DNA of 64,000 bases from Prochlorococcus sp. AG-347-K17 (GTDB lineage: Bacteria; Cyanobacteriota; Cyanobacteriia; PCC-6307; Cyanobiaceae). Below, piece by piece: positions 55,556 to 64,000 of the stretch. Position 1 is the first letter of the stretch. The number at the start of each line of letters is the position of its first letter. The stretch is taken from contig QCCE01000007.1 of the NCBI GenBank assembly GCA_003281385.1, positions 1 through 64,000 of the forward strand, read 5' to 3'. The notes under the pieces were generated by a model. The model had not been told where the DNA came from, did no database searches, and worked only from the letters and a program-made list of their open reading frames with translations. The position numbers were made by a program, and so were the translations under genes.

Positions 55556-57661
55556 TTGGAACTTCCTTTAGACCATTTTCGTTTAATTGGCGTAAGCCCC
55601 TCAGCAACTTCTGAGGAAATATTAAGGGCGTTTCAATTGCGGTTAGATAAAACACCTGATGAAGGTTTTACTTATGAAGTTTTAACCCAAAGATCTGAGC
55701 TGCTTCGCCTCACTGCAGATTTACTTACAGATCCAGAAAACAGAAGAGAGTACGAAAATTTGTTATTAAATGGTAATTCTGGATTGGATTTTTCCTCAAA
55801 TAGAGAAGTAGCAGGATTAATACTTCTTTGGGAATCAGGTTCACCAAAAGAAGCTTTTAAAATTACGAGAAAAGCATTGCAACCCCCGCAAACTCCAGCT
55901 TTAGGAAGTAGTAGAGAAGCTGATTTAACATTATTAGCTGCTTTAACAGCTAGAGATTCTGCAATTCAAGAACAACAGCTTAGATCCTACTCAAATGCGG
56001 CAGAATTTTTACATGAAGGTATACAACTTCTACAAAGGATGGGAAAGCTCGGGGATATAAGAAAAGAACTTGAAGAGGACTTAGTTTCTCTGCTTCCTTA
56101 CAGAATCCTTGATCTACTAAGTAGGGATCTAAATGATCAAGAGTCTCATAAAAAAGGCTTAATCATGTTGGAAAATCTAATAACCAAAAGAGGTGGTTTG
56201 GAAGGAAATAATAAATCTGAATATAAATATTATTTAAATCAGCAAGAGTTCGAAGCTTTTTTTCAACAAATTAAGCCATTTTTGACAGTGCAAGAACAGA
56301 TTGATTTGTTTCTTGAATTACAAAAAAGAGGATCATTAGAAGCAGGATTCTTAGCTTTTCTATCCTTGACAGCGATTGGTTTCGCCAGAAGAAAGCCGGA
56401 AAAATTATTTGAAGCGAGGAAGATTTTAAAGAAACTAAACTTATCCGGTCTTGATTCAATGCCTTTAGTTGGTTGTTTAGATTTACTATTAGCTGATGTT
56501 GACCAGGCCTCTGCAAGGTTTTCAAGTAGCTCTGATGAAAATTTACGAGATTGGCTTAATAATTATCCTGGAAATAAGTTAGAAGCAATTTGTATTTTCT
56601 GTAAAAATTGGTTAGAGAACGACGTTTTAGTTGGATATAGAGATATTGACTTAAAAGATGTGGATTTAGATTCTTGGTTTGAAGATAGGGAAATACAAGA
56701 TTTTATTGAAAAAATAGAAAAGAAATCAAATAAAATTGCAATTAGATCAAATCTTCAGAATCCACAAATCGAGAAGGAATCTTCTTCTAAAACAACTGAG
56801 GGTTTTGATAAATTATTAGGCAATATTGATGAAAGGAGATTACCTTGGCCTGGTGGCATAAAACAAGATTATGAAAAGGTTGAGATTAAAGATAACGAAT
56901 TCAATGAGGAATACTTTAAGAAAAAACCAATTGAATTTTATAATTTTGTAATTGAAAAAATTGCTGAATTAAAGTTTAGTTTTGGGGAGTTTTTGAAGGA
57001 TAAAGAGATTATTAATAGGTCACCTTATTTAATTTATATTTATGCTTTTTTGATCTTATTTGCATTTGGTATTGGTATTGGATTTTTAAGAAATAACTTT
57101 AAAAAATCAATTCAGGATAAAGCTATTGCTGAAAAACCTTTATTTGCCATAGATGAAAATCAAAAGCTTAGTGAGAAAGATATTATTCAAGAAATAAAAA
57201 AAAATCCTTCAAGCAAATTGAATTCTATTCCTGATAGATCTACTTCAATTATTTCTTTTGAATTAAAACCACTTAACACCCCTTCACCTTCTTTAGAAGA
57301 CATAAGGAATTTAATTAATGGATGGCTTTTAAGTAAAAGTAATTTCTTGGCGGGAAAGAGTGAAATCAATCTTTCTAAGATTGTTAGTAAGGGTCTGATT
57401 AATCGAACAATCGAAGAAAGACAGAACGATATCAAGAAGGGAATTTATAAGGAAATTAATTCCCAAATACGTAAGATTGATTTTGAATCGCAAACTTCAT
57501 CACGGATAGTTGTTTTAGCTGAATTAAATTATTTAGAGAGAATAGTTAAGAATTCTGGAGAATTTGTTAATGAAACATCATTGACTCCCCTTAAAGTTAA
57601 ATATATTTTGGGTTTTTCAAATAAATCATGGAAATTGGTAGATTTCGTTAGTGGCTTGTAA
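55556..57661 (+). CDS. Cell division protein ZipN/Ftn2 (ARC6-like)
   Basis: Cyanobacterial tether of the FtsZ ring. The 701 residues begin with a degenerate J-domain (DHFRLIGVSPSATSEEILRAFQ) and a helical N-terminal region containing LTARDSAIQEQQLRSYSNAAE, then a single transmembrane helix (IYIYAFLILFAFGIGIGFL, about residues 488-508), and a C-terminal extracytoplasmic ARC6-like IMS domain (LNGWLLSKSNFLAGKSEI-type). It binds the FtsZ C-terminal peptide in homologues. The start is TTG 55556, since the conserved J-domain begins there. It diverges from pdhA across 113 bases. Confidence 0.9.
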   Translation: MELPLDHFRLIGVSPSATSEEILRAFQLRLDKTPDEGFTYEVLTQRSELLRLTADLLTDPENRREYENLLLNGNSGLDFSSNREVAGLILLWESGSPKEAFKITRKALQPPQTPALGSSREADLTLLAALTARDSAIQEQQLRSYSNAAEFLHEGIQLLQRMGKLGDIRKELEEDLVSLLPYRILDLLSRDLNDQESHKKGLIMLENLITKRGGLEGNNKSEYKYYLNQQEFEAFFQQIKPFLTVQEQIDLFLELQKRGSLEAGFLAFLSLTAIGFARRKPEKLFEARKILKKLNLSGLDSMPLVGCLDLLLADVDQASARFSSSSDENLRDWLNNYPGNKLEAICIFCKNWLENDVLVGYRDIDLKDVDLDSWFEDREIQDFIEKIEKKSNKIAIRSNLQNPQIEKESSSKTTEGFDKLLGNIDERRLPWPGGIKQDYEKVEIKDNEFNEEYFKKKPIEFYNFVIEKIAELKFSFGEFLKDKEIINRSPYLIYIYAFLILFAFGIGIGFLRNNFKKSIQDKAIAEKPLFAIDENQKLSEKDIIQEIKKNPSSKLNSIPDRSTSIISFELKPLNTPSPSLEDIRNLINGWLLSKSNFLAGKSEINLSKIVSKGLINRTIEERQNDIKKGIYKEINSQIRKIDFESQTSSRIVVLAELNYLERIVKNSGEFVNETSLTPLKVKYILGFSNKSWKLVDFVSGL

Positions 57662-57708
57662 TTACAAACTTCAAGATCATCTATAATAATTGAAATTACT
57701 TTTAAAAA

Positions 57709-59133
57709 ATGTTTGATGAACTCTCATCACGCTTTGAAGACGCAGTAAAAAGTTTAAGAGGCGAAGCAAAAATTAGTGAAAATAATATTAACGACGCCTT
57801 GAATCAGGTAAAAAGAGCTCTCCTTGATGCAGATGTTAGTTTGTCTGTAGTCAAAGAGTTTATATCAGATGTCAAAGATAAAGCTGTTGGAGAAGAAGTA
57901 GTTAGGGGTGTAAACCCAGGTCAAAAATTTATAGAAGTTGTAAATAAAGAATTGATTAACATCATGGGGAACGAAAATTCTCCATTAAACGAAAATGAAA
58001 ATAGTCCTACAGTAATTTTAATGGCTGGACTTCAGGGGGCGGGTAAAACAACTGCAACTGGAAAATTAGGTCTTTATTTAAAGGAAAAAGATAAAAAAGT
58101 TCTTTTAGTTGCTGCAGATATTTATCGACCAGCAGCTGTAGAGCAGCTCAAAACTTTAGGAAGTCAATATGAATTAGAAGTTTTTTCAGCTAAAGAAAAA
58201 AATAGCAAACCAGAAGAGATAGCAAAGGAAGCATTGAATTTTGCTAGAGAAAATAATTTTAATTCGATAATTATTGACACCGCAGGAAGATTACAAATTG
58301 ATGATTCCATGATGAGTGAAATGGTTCGAATAAAAGAAGTTTCGAATCCTGATGAAGTTTTGCTTGTTGTTGATTCAATGATTGGGCAAGAAGCTGCGGA
58401 CTTAACAAAGTCATTTCATGAAAAAGTGGGAATTTCAGGGGCGATATTAACTAAGTTGGATGGAGACTCTAGGGGAGGCGCTGCTTTATCAATAAGAAAA
58501 ATAAGTGGTAAACCAATCAAATTTATAGGTGTAGGAGAAAAAATAGAAGCATTGCAACCATTCCATCCAGAGAGAATGGCTAGCAGAATTTTAGGAATGG
58601 GTGATGTATTGACACTTGTAGAAAAAGCCCAAAAAGAAGTTGAACTTGCTGACGCAGAATCGATGCAAAAGAAACTTCAAGAAGCGACTTTTGATTTTAA
58701 TGATTTTGTTAAGCAAATGAGATTAATTAAAAGGATGGGATCACTTGGTGGATTGATTAAATTGATTCCTGGAATGAATAAAATCGATGATGGGATGATA
58801 AAAGATGGAGAAGATCAACTTAAGAGAATAGAATCTATGATTTCTTCAATGACTCTCGAGGAAAAACAAAAACCTGAGGTTCTTGCTGCTCAGCCTTCAA
58901 GAAGACAAAGAATCGCTCAGGGTAGCGGTTATGAAGCAAAAGATGTAGATAAAGTATTAGCTGATTTTCAGAGAATGAGAGGCTTTATGAAACAAATGTC
59001 GAATGGAGGGATGCCAGGAATGGGAGGGATGCCAGGAATGGGAGGGATGCCAGGAATGGGAGGGATGAGTGGTAATAAACCTTTGAAAAAACAAAAAAAT
59101 AATAAAAAGAAAAAAGGTTTTGCAGATTTATAG
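57709..59133 (+). CDS. ffh: Signal recognition particle protein Ffh (SRP54)
   Basis: GTPase that with the SRP RNA delivers nascent membrane proteins. The N domain (to about residue 90) is followed by the G domain with G1 GLQGAGKTTATGKLG, DIYRPAAVEQL, IDTAGRLQ, TKLDGDSRGG and GVGEKIEALQPF, and the methionine-rich M domain with DFVKQMRLIKRMGSLGGLI. At 474 residues it is of normal length. The C-terminus has a repeat of six residues (GGMPGM) encoded by an 18-base tandem repeat, then a lysine-rich tail. rpsP follows after 55 bases. Confidence 0.97.
   Translation: MFDELSSRFEDAVKSLRGEAKISENNINDALNQVKRALLDADVSLSVVKEFISDVKDKAVGEEVVRGVNPGQKFIEVVNKELINIMGNENSPLNENENSPTVILMAGLQGAGKTTATGKLGLYLKEKDKKVLLVAADIYRPAAVEQLKTLGSQYELEVFSAKEKNSKPEEIAKEALNFARENNFNSIIIDTAGRLQIDDSMMSEMVRIKEVSNPDEVLLVVDSMIGQEAADLTKSFHEKVGISGAILTKLDGDSRGGAALSIRKISGKPIKFIGVGEKIEALQPFHPERMASRILGMGDVLTLVEKAQKEVELADAESMQKKLQEATFDFNDFVKQMRLIKRMGSLGGLIKLIPGMNKIDDGMIKDGEDQLKRIESMISSMTLEEKQKPEVLAAQPSRRQRIAQGSGYEAKDVDKVLADFQRMRGFMKQMSNGGMPGMGGMPGMGGMPGMGGMSGNKPLKKQKNNKKKKGFADL
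59005..59067. repeat. 18-base tandem repeat within the ffh C-terminus
   Basis: GGAGGGATGCCAGGAATG occurs three times without gaps (59005-59022, 59023-59040, 59041-59058) and a fourth copy begins with GGAGGGATG. Each copy encodes GGMPGM. The copies are identical, so slippage or recombination could change copy number without breaking the frame. Confidence 0.9.
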
Positions 59134-59188
59134 TTTCTATATTTTTACCTTTAAATGATACTATTATTAAAAACACATTAATTTAAAG

Positions 59189-59554
59189 ATGATTAAATTG
59201 CGCCTTAAGCGCTTTGGAAAGAAAAAAGAGGCAAGTTTCAGAATTGTTGCATGCAATAGTACTTCCAGAAGAGACGGTAGACCTCTACAAGAACTAGGTT
59301 TTTATAATCCAAGAACTAAGGAAACCAGGCTTGATACAGAAGCTTTAAGAACAAGACTTACTCAGGGTGCTCAGCCGACTGATGTTGTGAGAACTTTATT
59401 AGAAAAGGGAGGGTTAATAGAAAAAACAGAAAGACCCTCCATAGCAATAGGTAAAGCAAAGTTAGAAAAGGAAAAATTAGCCAAGGCTAAAACTAAAGAC
59501 GAAGAAAATGATAGTAGTAAAGCTGAAAGCGAGAGTAATGAAGCTGAAAGCTAG
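59189..59554 (+). CDS. rpsP: 30S ribosomal protein S16
   Basis: Small-subunit protein. The start [20 protein letters not shown], the [20 protein letters not shown] motif and the segment ending [12 protein letters not shown] match bS16. The usual bacterial S16 is about 80-90 residues; here a further 35-40 residue lysine/glutamate-rich tail ([19 protein letters not shown]) brings it to 121, a tail common in cyanobacteria. It follows ffh and precedes phoH, so three genes of protein synthesis and RNA handling are in order. Confidence 0.97.
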   Translation: MIKLRLKRFGKKKEASFRIVACNSTSRRDGRPLQELGFYNPRTKETRLDTEALRTRLTQGAQPTDVVRTLLEKGGLIEKTERPSIAIGKAKLEKEKLAKAKTKDEENDSSKAESESNEAES

Positions 59555-59590
59555 TGATTTGATACATTTTTATTCTTATTCAATAACTAG

Positions 59591-60547
59591 ATGAAGGAAG
59601 TTTCCAAAACTGGTCACTTCACAATAGATTTGCCAAGCTCTGATGCCGCTACAGCGTTATCTGGACCTGGCAATTCTTTTTTAAAAAAATTTGAGTCTCT
59701 TACAGGAGTTTCTTTAACTATAAGAGGCTTACAACTTGAGATGAATGGTGTCATATCTAAAATTGAGAGAGCCTCAGCATTAGTGGAATTAACAAGACCA
59801 ATTTGGGAACAAGGGTTAGAAGTCCCAGAGGTAGATCTTAAAGCGGCTTTGAGTTCTTTAAATATGGGCGAATCGTCTTCACATGCTGAACTTGGAAAAA
59901 AAATTCTTGCGCGTTCAAAAGAAGGAAGATATTTAAGACCAAGAACTGTAAGGCAAAAAGAATATGTTGAATCAATTGAAAACTTTGATCTTACTTTCGC
60001 AATTGGCCCAGCTGGAACTGGTAAGACATTTTTAGCAACTGTTTGCGCGGCAAGGCTATTGAACGAGAAAAAAATTGAAAAAATTGTTTTAACCAGACCA
60101 GCTGTAGAAGCTGGTGAAAGTTTGGGATTTCTTCCTGGTGATTTGCAACAAAAAGTAGATCCATATTTAAGACCATTATTTGATTCTTTACATAGTATTT
60201 TCGGGTTTGATAGAACAAATTCGTTAATTGATAAGGGAATAATTGAAGTTGCTCCTTTGGCATTTATGAGAGGAAGAACTCTAGATAATTCTTTGATTAT
60301 CTTGGATGAAGCACAAAATACTACTTGCTCTCAAATGAGAATGTTTTTGACCAGATTAGGAGAGAGATCAAAAATGGTTGTAAACGGGGATATTACACAA
60401 ATTGATTTAAAAAAAGATCAGGAAAGCGGCCTCATTGAAGCATCGAGAATTTTCTCTGAAACTGAAGGTATAAAATTTTGTTATTTAAATATAGAAGATG
60501 TAGTTCGTCATCCTTTAGTTCAGAAAATTATTGAGGCTTATCAATAA
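59591..60547 (+). CDS. PhoH-like ATPase
   Basis: A 318-residue P-loop ATPase of the PhoH family. The Walker A is GPAGTGKTFLA (about residues 139-149), the RPAVEAGESLGFLPGD motif follows, and ILDEAQNTTCSQMRMFLTRLG is the Walker B region. VVNGDITQIDLKKDQESGL is also typical. The N-terminal about 110 residues hold a KH-like region (SLTIRGLQLEMNGVISKIERA). Role in RNA metabolism or phosphate stress is inferred from the family only. Confidence 0.92.
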   Translation: MKEVSKTGHFTIDLPSSDAATALSGPGNSFLKKFESLTGVSLTIRGLQLEMNGVISKIERASALVELTRPIWEQGLEVPEVDLKAALSSLNMGESSSHAELGKKILARSKEGRYLRPRTVRQKEYVESIENFDLTFAIGPAGTGKTFLATVCAARLLNEKKIEKIVLTRPAVEAGESLGFLPGDLQQKVDPYLRPLFDSLHSIFGFDRTNSLIDKGIIEVAPLAFMRGRTLDNSLIILDEAQNTTCSQMRMFLTRLGERSKMVVNGDITQIDLKKDQESGLIEASRIFSETEGIKFCYLNIEDVVRHPLVQKIIEAYQ

Positions 60548-60620
60548 ATTTATAACTCTGGAGATCCGTACCCTGAAATTTTAAAAATCAAGTAGAATAA
60601 GCTCATAATTAATAAAAAAA

Positions 60621-61358
60621 ATGCCAGCAAGTAGTAATTTTAATCAAGCTATTCGTGAAGCACAAAGTAGTTCAATTGTTGGACCTAATGTTGTTCAAAA
60701 AGCTTTACCTTATGTAGGTGGAGGTATGGTTCTAACTTCTTTAGGCGTTTTAGCAGGTGTCTCACTCATAGCAACAAATCCTGGTCTTTTCCAGCCTCTT
60801 TCAATAGTTGCATTAATTGCAGAATTGATTTTGTTTTTTATAGCTACAAGTGCTGCAAATAATGCAAATAATGCGAAGGCCTTGCCCTTGTTGACAGGAT
60901 TTAGTTTGTTAACTGGATTCACCTTAAGTGGAATAGTTGCTTTAGCAATAGGAACGATTGGTATCGGTTCGGTTGGAACAGCTGCCTTAGCTACTGGTAT
61001 AACTTTTGTTATTGCCTCTTACACTGGCCAAAGAATGAGTGATAGCGTTGGTCAAGCACTAAGTGGGGTTGTTGGTCTTGGATTGATAGGACTGCTAATA
61101 GCAATGTTTGTCCAATTAATTGGAGGATTCTTTGCTCCTGGAGTTTTTGGAGGTTCAGGACTCGAATTGATAATTGCAGGATTTGGAACTGTCCTGTTTG
61201 TTGCAATGTCTTTCGTTGATTTCTATACAATGCCAAGAAGATACAATGATGATCAATACCTTGCAGGGGCTTTAGGTATGTATCTAACTTATATTAATCT
61301 TTTCGTTTTTATACTGAGATTAATGATTGCACTTCAAGGTGGTGGAAGAAGAGACTAA
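60621..61358 (+). CDS. Bax inhibitor-1 (BI-1/YccA) family membrane protein
   Basis: A 245-residue protein with about seven transmembrane helices, starting from a polar N-terminus of about 25 residues. LLTGFSLLTGFTLSGIVALAI and DFYTMPRRYNDDQYLAGALGMYLTYINLFVFILRLM are the BI-1 signatures (cited here in parts: DFYTMPRRYNDDQYLAG and LYLTYINLFVFIL-type). Members form proton-sensitive calcium leak channels or membrane proteostasis factors. Its function here is unknown. A rho-independent terminator follows. Confidence 0.9.
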   Translation: MPASSNFNQAIREAQSSSIVGPNVVQKALPYVGGGMVLTSLGVLAGVSLIATNPGLFQPLSIVALIAELILFFIATSAANNANNAKALPLLTGFSLLTGFTLSGIVALAIGTIGIGSVGTAALATGITFVIASYTGQRMSDSVGQALSGVVGLGLIGLLIAMFVQLIGGFFAPGVFGGSGLELIIAGFGTVLFVAMSFVDFYTMPRRYNDDQYLAGALGMYLTYINLFVFILRLMIALQGGGRRD

Positions 61359-61380
61359 ACACATTACATAAAAACTAATC

Positions 61381-61410
61381 AAAAGCGTGGACTTGTTTCT
61401 ACGCTTTTTT
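61381..61410 (+). terminator. Rho-independent terminator after the BI-1 gene
   Basis: AAAAGCGT (61381-61388) pairs with ACGCTTTT (61401-61408) around a 12-base loop, and T continue after it. It lies between convergent genes and its 3' end overlaps the stop codon region of the minus-strand gene (stop at 61411-61409). The A-rich 5' arm lets it work on both strands. Confidence 0.75.
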
Positions 61411-61936
61411 ATTGGGCAATATCAAGAATTTGTTTTTTTATGAATTCCTTTTGCTCTGAGTCGTATTTTACTGAATTATCAAAACTATTGCCCATATTAT
61501 CTAATTCTATAAGGACTTGATTGACAGACTTTGTAACTGACTTAGTTTCTAGCATTTTTAAAATAGCCTTACATCTATCTGAAATATTTTCCGATGCTAT
61601 CTCATATTCATCATTATTATCTCTTCGATGAATAATAATTTGAGCGGAACTCATTATTAAATTTTTTACTACTATGTCTGTTACAGCTTCACCCCCTTCG
61701 TTCAATTTGTAAATTAGTGAAAAAGGAAGTTTATCTAATAAAAAACAATTTTTATCTGATAAAGCATATGCAAAAAATCCTCTAAGTCCATTTCTTGTTT
61801 TAGTTAGCTCTGCGATTCTATCTGCTAAAACTTCTTCGCTGAGTAAATCTTCACCCCACTCCTTGCACCATTGTGCGGATATGTTTATTGCTTGCGTGAA
61901 AGAAGCTTCTTTTAAATTTATGGTTTTTTTTTCCAT
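61409..61936 (-). CDS. Conserved hypothetical protein
   Basis: A 175-residue soluble protein with no signal, no membrane segment and no domain I recognise. It begins MEKKTINLKEASFTQAINIS and has many acidic and hydrophobic residues in a regular pattern, with a conserved-looking QWCKEWGEDLLS motif and FFAYALSDKNCFLL. The sequence resembles cyanobacterial proteins of unknown function. Its promoter must lie in the 38-base gap with era on the opposite strand. Confidence 0.7.
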   Translation of the reverse strand: MEKKTINLKEASFTQAINISAQWCKEWGEDLLSEEVLADRIAELTKTRNGLRGFFAYALSDKNCFLLDKLPFSLIYKLNEGGEAVTDIVVKNLIMSSAQIIIHRRDNNDEYEIASENISDRCKAILKMLETKSVTKSVNQVLIELDNMGNSFDNSVKYDSEQKEFIKKQILDIAQ

Positions 61937-61974
61937 TTTTGATCAGAATTTTATTATTGATGCATTAAAAGTCT

Positions 61975-62886
61975 TTGTCCAATTATAGATCTGGGTTTGT
62001 AACTTTACTAGGAAGGCCAAATGTCGGTAAATCTACTTTAATAAATAAATTGATTGGAGAAAAAATAACAATTACTTCTCCAATAGCGCAAACTACTAGA
62101 AATAAATTAAAAGGAATACTTACTACAGAAAATGGGCAAATAATTTTTGTTGATACTCCAGGTGTTCATAAACCTCATCATCGACTTGGAGAGATATTAG
62201 TAAAAAACGCAAAATCTGCAATTAATGGAGTTGATGTGGTAGTTTTTGTAGTTGATTCAAGTGAAGAACCTGGTAGAGGTGATGAATATATTTTGAACTT
62301 TCTAAGCGCAAATAAAACTGAGTTTATTGTGGCATTGAATAAGTGGGATTTGGTTAATGAAGAATTGAGGAATTTACGATTAAATCAATATAGAAGATTT
62401 TTTGGAATAAGTAGAAACTTTCAAATTGTAAGTGCCTCTCAAGGAGAGGGATGTTCTGAACTAGTCGATATGGCACTTAATTTTCTCCCAGAGGGACCAA
62501 AACTTTATGGCGAAGAGACGATTTGCGACCAGCCATTAGATAATATATTATCTGATTTAGTAAGAGAGCAGGTATTAAAGAATACAAGAGAAGAGGTACC
62601 TCATAGTGTCGCAGTAAAGATAGAAAAGAGAGAGGAAATGAAAAGAAAAAATGGCAAAGTTTTTACAGCTATTTTGGCTACTATTATTGTTGAAAGATCA
62701 ACTCAAAAAGGCATTCTTATTGGAAAGAAAGGTTCAATGTTAAAAATGATTGGTCAGTCAGCAAGATCAAATATGGCAAAATTAATTGATGGTCCAGTTC
62801 ACCTAGAGTTGTTTGTTAAAGTTGTTCCAAATTGGAGAAAAAAAGAATCAAGGTTAATTGAATTTGGTTATGAGGAAGATTTCTAA
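61975..62886 (+). CDS. era: GTPase Era
   Basis: GTPase that binds the 3' end of 16S rRNA and aids 30S assembly. It has G1 LLGRPNVGKSTLINKLI, the TTRNKLKGIL switch region, FVDTPGVHKPHHRLGE, ALNKWDLVN, VSASQGEGC and the C-terminal KH domain with KGILIGKKGSMLKMIGQSAR. At 303 residues it is normal. The start is TTG 61975, because the conserved SNYRSGFVTLLGRP begins there. trmD starts on the base after the Era stop. Confidence 0.96.
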   Translation: MSNYRSGFVTLLGRPNVGKSTLINKLIGEKITITSPIAQTTRNKLKGILTTENGQIIFVDTPGVHKPHHRLGEILVKNAKSAINGVDVVVFVVDSSEEPGRGDEYILNFLSANKTEFIVALNKWDLVNEELRNLRLNQYRRFFGISRNFQIVSASQGEGCSELVDMALNFLPEGPKLYGEETICDQPLDNILSDLVREQVLKNTREEVPHSVAVKIEKREEMKRKNGKVFTAILATIIVERSTQKGILIGKKGSMLKMIGQSARSNMAKLIDGPVHLELFVKVVPNWRKKESRLIEFGYEEDF

Positions 62887-64000
62887 ATGAGTGGTTTTAA
62901 TTTTGATGTAATTACATTGTTCCCTAAAGCTTTTGAATTAATTAATAATTTAGGGGTCATAACAAAAGCTCTAGATAAGAATTTGATCGATTTAAATTTA
63001 TATGATTTGAGAGAATATGGAGAAGGTTCTTACAGACAAGTAGACGATAAGCCTTATGGAGGAGGAGCAGGTATGGTGTTAAAACCTGAACCAATTTATA
63101 AGGCATATGAATCAATAAGAAAATTACCCAAAAGTAAAACTTTGCTGATGACCCCACAGGGTAAAGTCCTAAAGCAAAAGGATCTTGCGAGATGGTCCAC
63201 TTTGGATCAAATAATAATTATTTGTGGTCAATATGAAGGTTTTGATGAAAGGATTAGATGCTTAGCTGATGAAGAGATATCGATAGGCGATTATGTACTT
63301 TCTGGAGGTGAAATACCTGCTATATCAATAATTAACGGTTTGACTAGGTTATTACCAGGAACTCTTGGTGATCCAGACTCATTAGTCGATGAGAGTCATA
63401 ATTCTTCTTTATTAGAATATCCTCAATACACGAGGCCATTAACTTTTAAAGACATGAAAGTGCCAGATATCCTAGTGAGCGGTAATCATGAAGAGATTAA
63501 ATCATGGAGAAGAAGAAAAAGTTTTGAAAGAACGTTGGAGAGAAGAAGTGACTTAATTTCAATTGAAAACTACAAAAAATCCCCACAAAGTAAGAGAATA
63601 ATAAAAGAAAATAATCAATTCATGAAATTTAGAATAGGCAATGGATACGATATTCACAGACTAGTAGAGGATAGAGATTTAATTATTGGAGGTGTAAAAT
63701 TGCCTCATCCTGAAAATTTAGGATTGGATGGTCATAGTGATGCTGATGTTTTAAGCCACTCAATAATGGATGCATTATTGGGAGCACTTTCGTTGGGCGA
63801 CATAGGAAAGTATTTCCCCCCAACAGATGAAAAATGGAAAAATGCTGATAGCTTGTTTTTGTTATCAAAAGTAATTGACTTGATAAGACAAGATGGTTGG
63901 GAAATAAATAATATTGATAGTGTTCTGGTTGCTGAAAGGCCAAAAATTATGCCACATATTAAATTAATGAAAAAAAACATTTCTGAAATCTTAAATATTG
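62887..64000 (+). CDS. trmD-ispF: tRNA (guanine-37-N1)-methyltransferase fused in frame to MECDP synthase (partial at right edge)
   Basis: From ATG 62887 the frame has no stop to the window end. Residues 1-245 are a full-length Trm[13 protein letters not shown], the [12 protein letters not shown] loop, [26 protein letters not shown] and ERRSDLIS near its C-terminus. TrmD methylates G37 of tRNAs. Then, after [10 protein letters not shown], residue 246 is a methionine (ATG 63622) and the protein reads [46 protein letters not shown] and [11 protein letters not shown], which is IspF, the MEP-pathway cyclodiphosphate synthase of isoprenoid synthesis. No stop occurs between them. ATG 63622 may also serve as an internal start. 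IspF's last residues lie beyond the window. Confidence 0.9.
   Translation, partial: MSGFNFDVITLFPKAFELINNLGVITKALDKNLIDLNLYDLREYGEGSYRQVDDKPYGGGAGMVLKPEPIYKAYESIRKLPKSKTLLMTPQGKVLKQKDLARWSTLDQIIIICGQYEGFDERIRCLADEEISIGDYVLSGGEIPAISIINGLTRLLPGTLGDPDSLVDESHNSSLLEYPQYTRPLTFKDMKVPDILVSGNHEEIKSWRRRKSFERTLERRSDLISIENYKKSPQSKRIIKENNQFMKFRIGNGYDIHRLVEDRDLIIGGVKLPHPENLGLDGHSDADVLSHSIMDALLGALSLGDIGKYFPPTDEKWKNADSLFLLSKVIDLIRQDGWEINNIDSVLVAERPKIMPHIKLMKKNISEILNI

Noticed and set aside
59005..59067. CRISPR-like direct repeats
   Set aside because: The repeats are contiguous, without spacers, and encode GGMPGM in frame in ffh.
63683..63980. Minus-strand frames at the right edge
   Set aside because: They are antisense to the IspF part of the open frame, whose conserved motifs show the plus strand is coding.

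Overview
The window is a very A+T-rich, tightly packed bacterial chromosome segment. Gene content and order point to a marine picocyanobacterium, most likely a high-light Prochlorococcus. The evidence is an NblS-type sensor kinase, a high-light-inducible (CAB-fold) protein, a nickel superoxide dismutase with its maturation protease and a nickel permease, a ClpP/ClpR pair, a ZipN/Ftn2 (ARC6-like) division protein, cyanobacterial DUF1825/DUF3086/DUF3119 proteins, and many tiny membrane proteins. I assign this by recognition of families, not by database search. Nearly all genes are core housekeeping genes. I see no transposase, integrase, CRISPR array, restriction system or prophage.

Layout. 0-4.3 kb: nblS, purD (minus) and purC (plus). 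4.3-10.4 kb: an outer-membrane biogenesis block bamA-lpxC-fabZ-lpxA-lpxB, followed by an exported msrA. 10.4-19.3 kb: pepA, a GIY-YIG protein, DUF1825, tyrS, pyrF, plsY, DUF3086, DUF3119, an MlaE/TGD1-like permease and a GPH-type sugar symporter. 19.3-22.3 kb: tRNA-Gly, glgX, a 620-base A+T-rich gap and the HU gene. 22.4-23.8 kb: a nest of very small proteins including an HLIP. 23.8-31 kb: cobD, ilvC, clpP, clpR, a PIN-TRAM protein, hemW, panB and the SRP RNA. 31-36.2 kb: ftsZ, ftsQ, a small anchored protein, ddl, miaB and tRNA-His. 36.3-45 kb: a CodA-like amidohydrolase with an FAD oxidase, folC, argD behind tRNA-Leu, two overlapping mini-ORFs, murA and a SpoU-type methyltransferase. 44-50.5 kb: lpd, trpC, sodT, sodX, sodN, an FKBP isomerase and lnt. 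50.5-64 kb: mnmA, nnr, a group 2 sigma factor, pdhA, zipN, ffh, rpsP, phoH, a BI-1 protein, a hypothetical gene, era, and trmD running in frame into ispF.

Functional themes are envelope and lipid A synthesis (bamA, lpx genes, lnt, plsY), division and wall synthesis (ftsZ, ftsQ, ddl, murA, zipN), the SRP pathway (SRP RNA and ffh), oxidative-stress defence (sodN/X/T, msrA, HLIP) and tRNA/rRNA modification (miaB, mnmA, trmD, SpoU family). Spacing is minimal: many stop/start overlaps, several convergent gene pairs overlapping by 4-42 bases, and frequent TTG or GTG starts.

The observations most worth a second look are: (1) trmD and ispF form one uninterrupted reading frame at the right edge; (2) sodX and the SpoU-type methyltransferase both have conserved N-termini extending well upstream of their first ATG/GTG/TTG, implying near-cognate starts (ATT/ATA class) or sequence errors; (3) two ATGA-overlapping mini-ORFs of 35 and 36 codons at 41740-41954; (4) argD begins 6 bases after tRNA-Leu. 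The window is otherwise ordinary core genome and I do not claim a new defence or mobile system.
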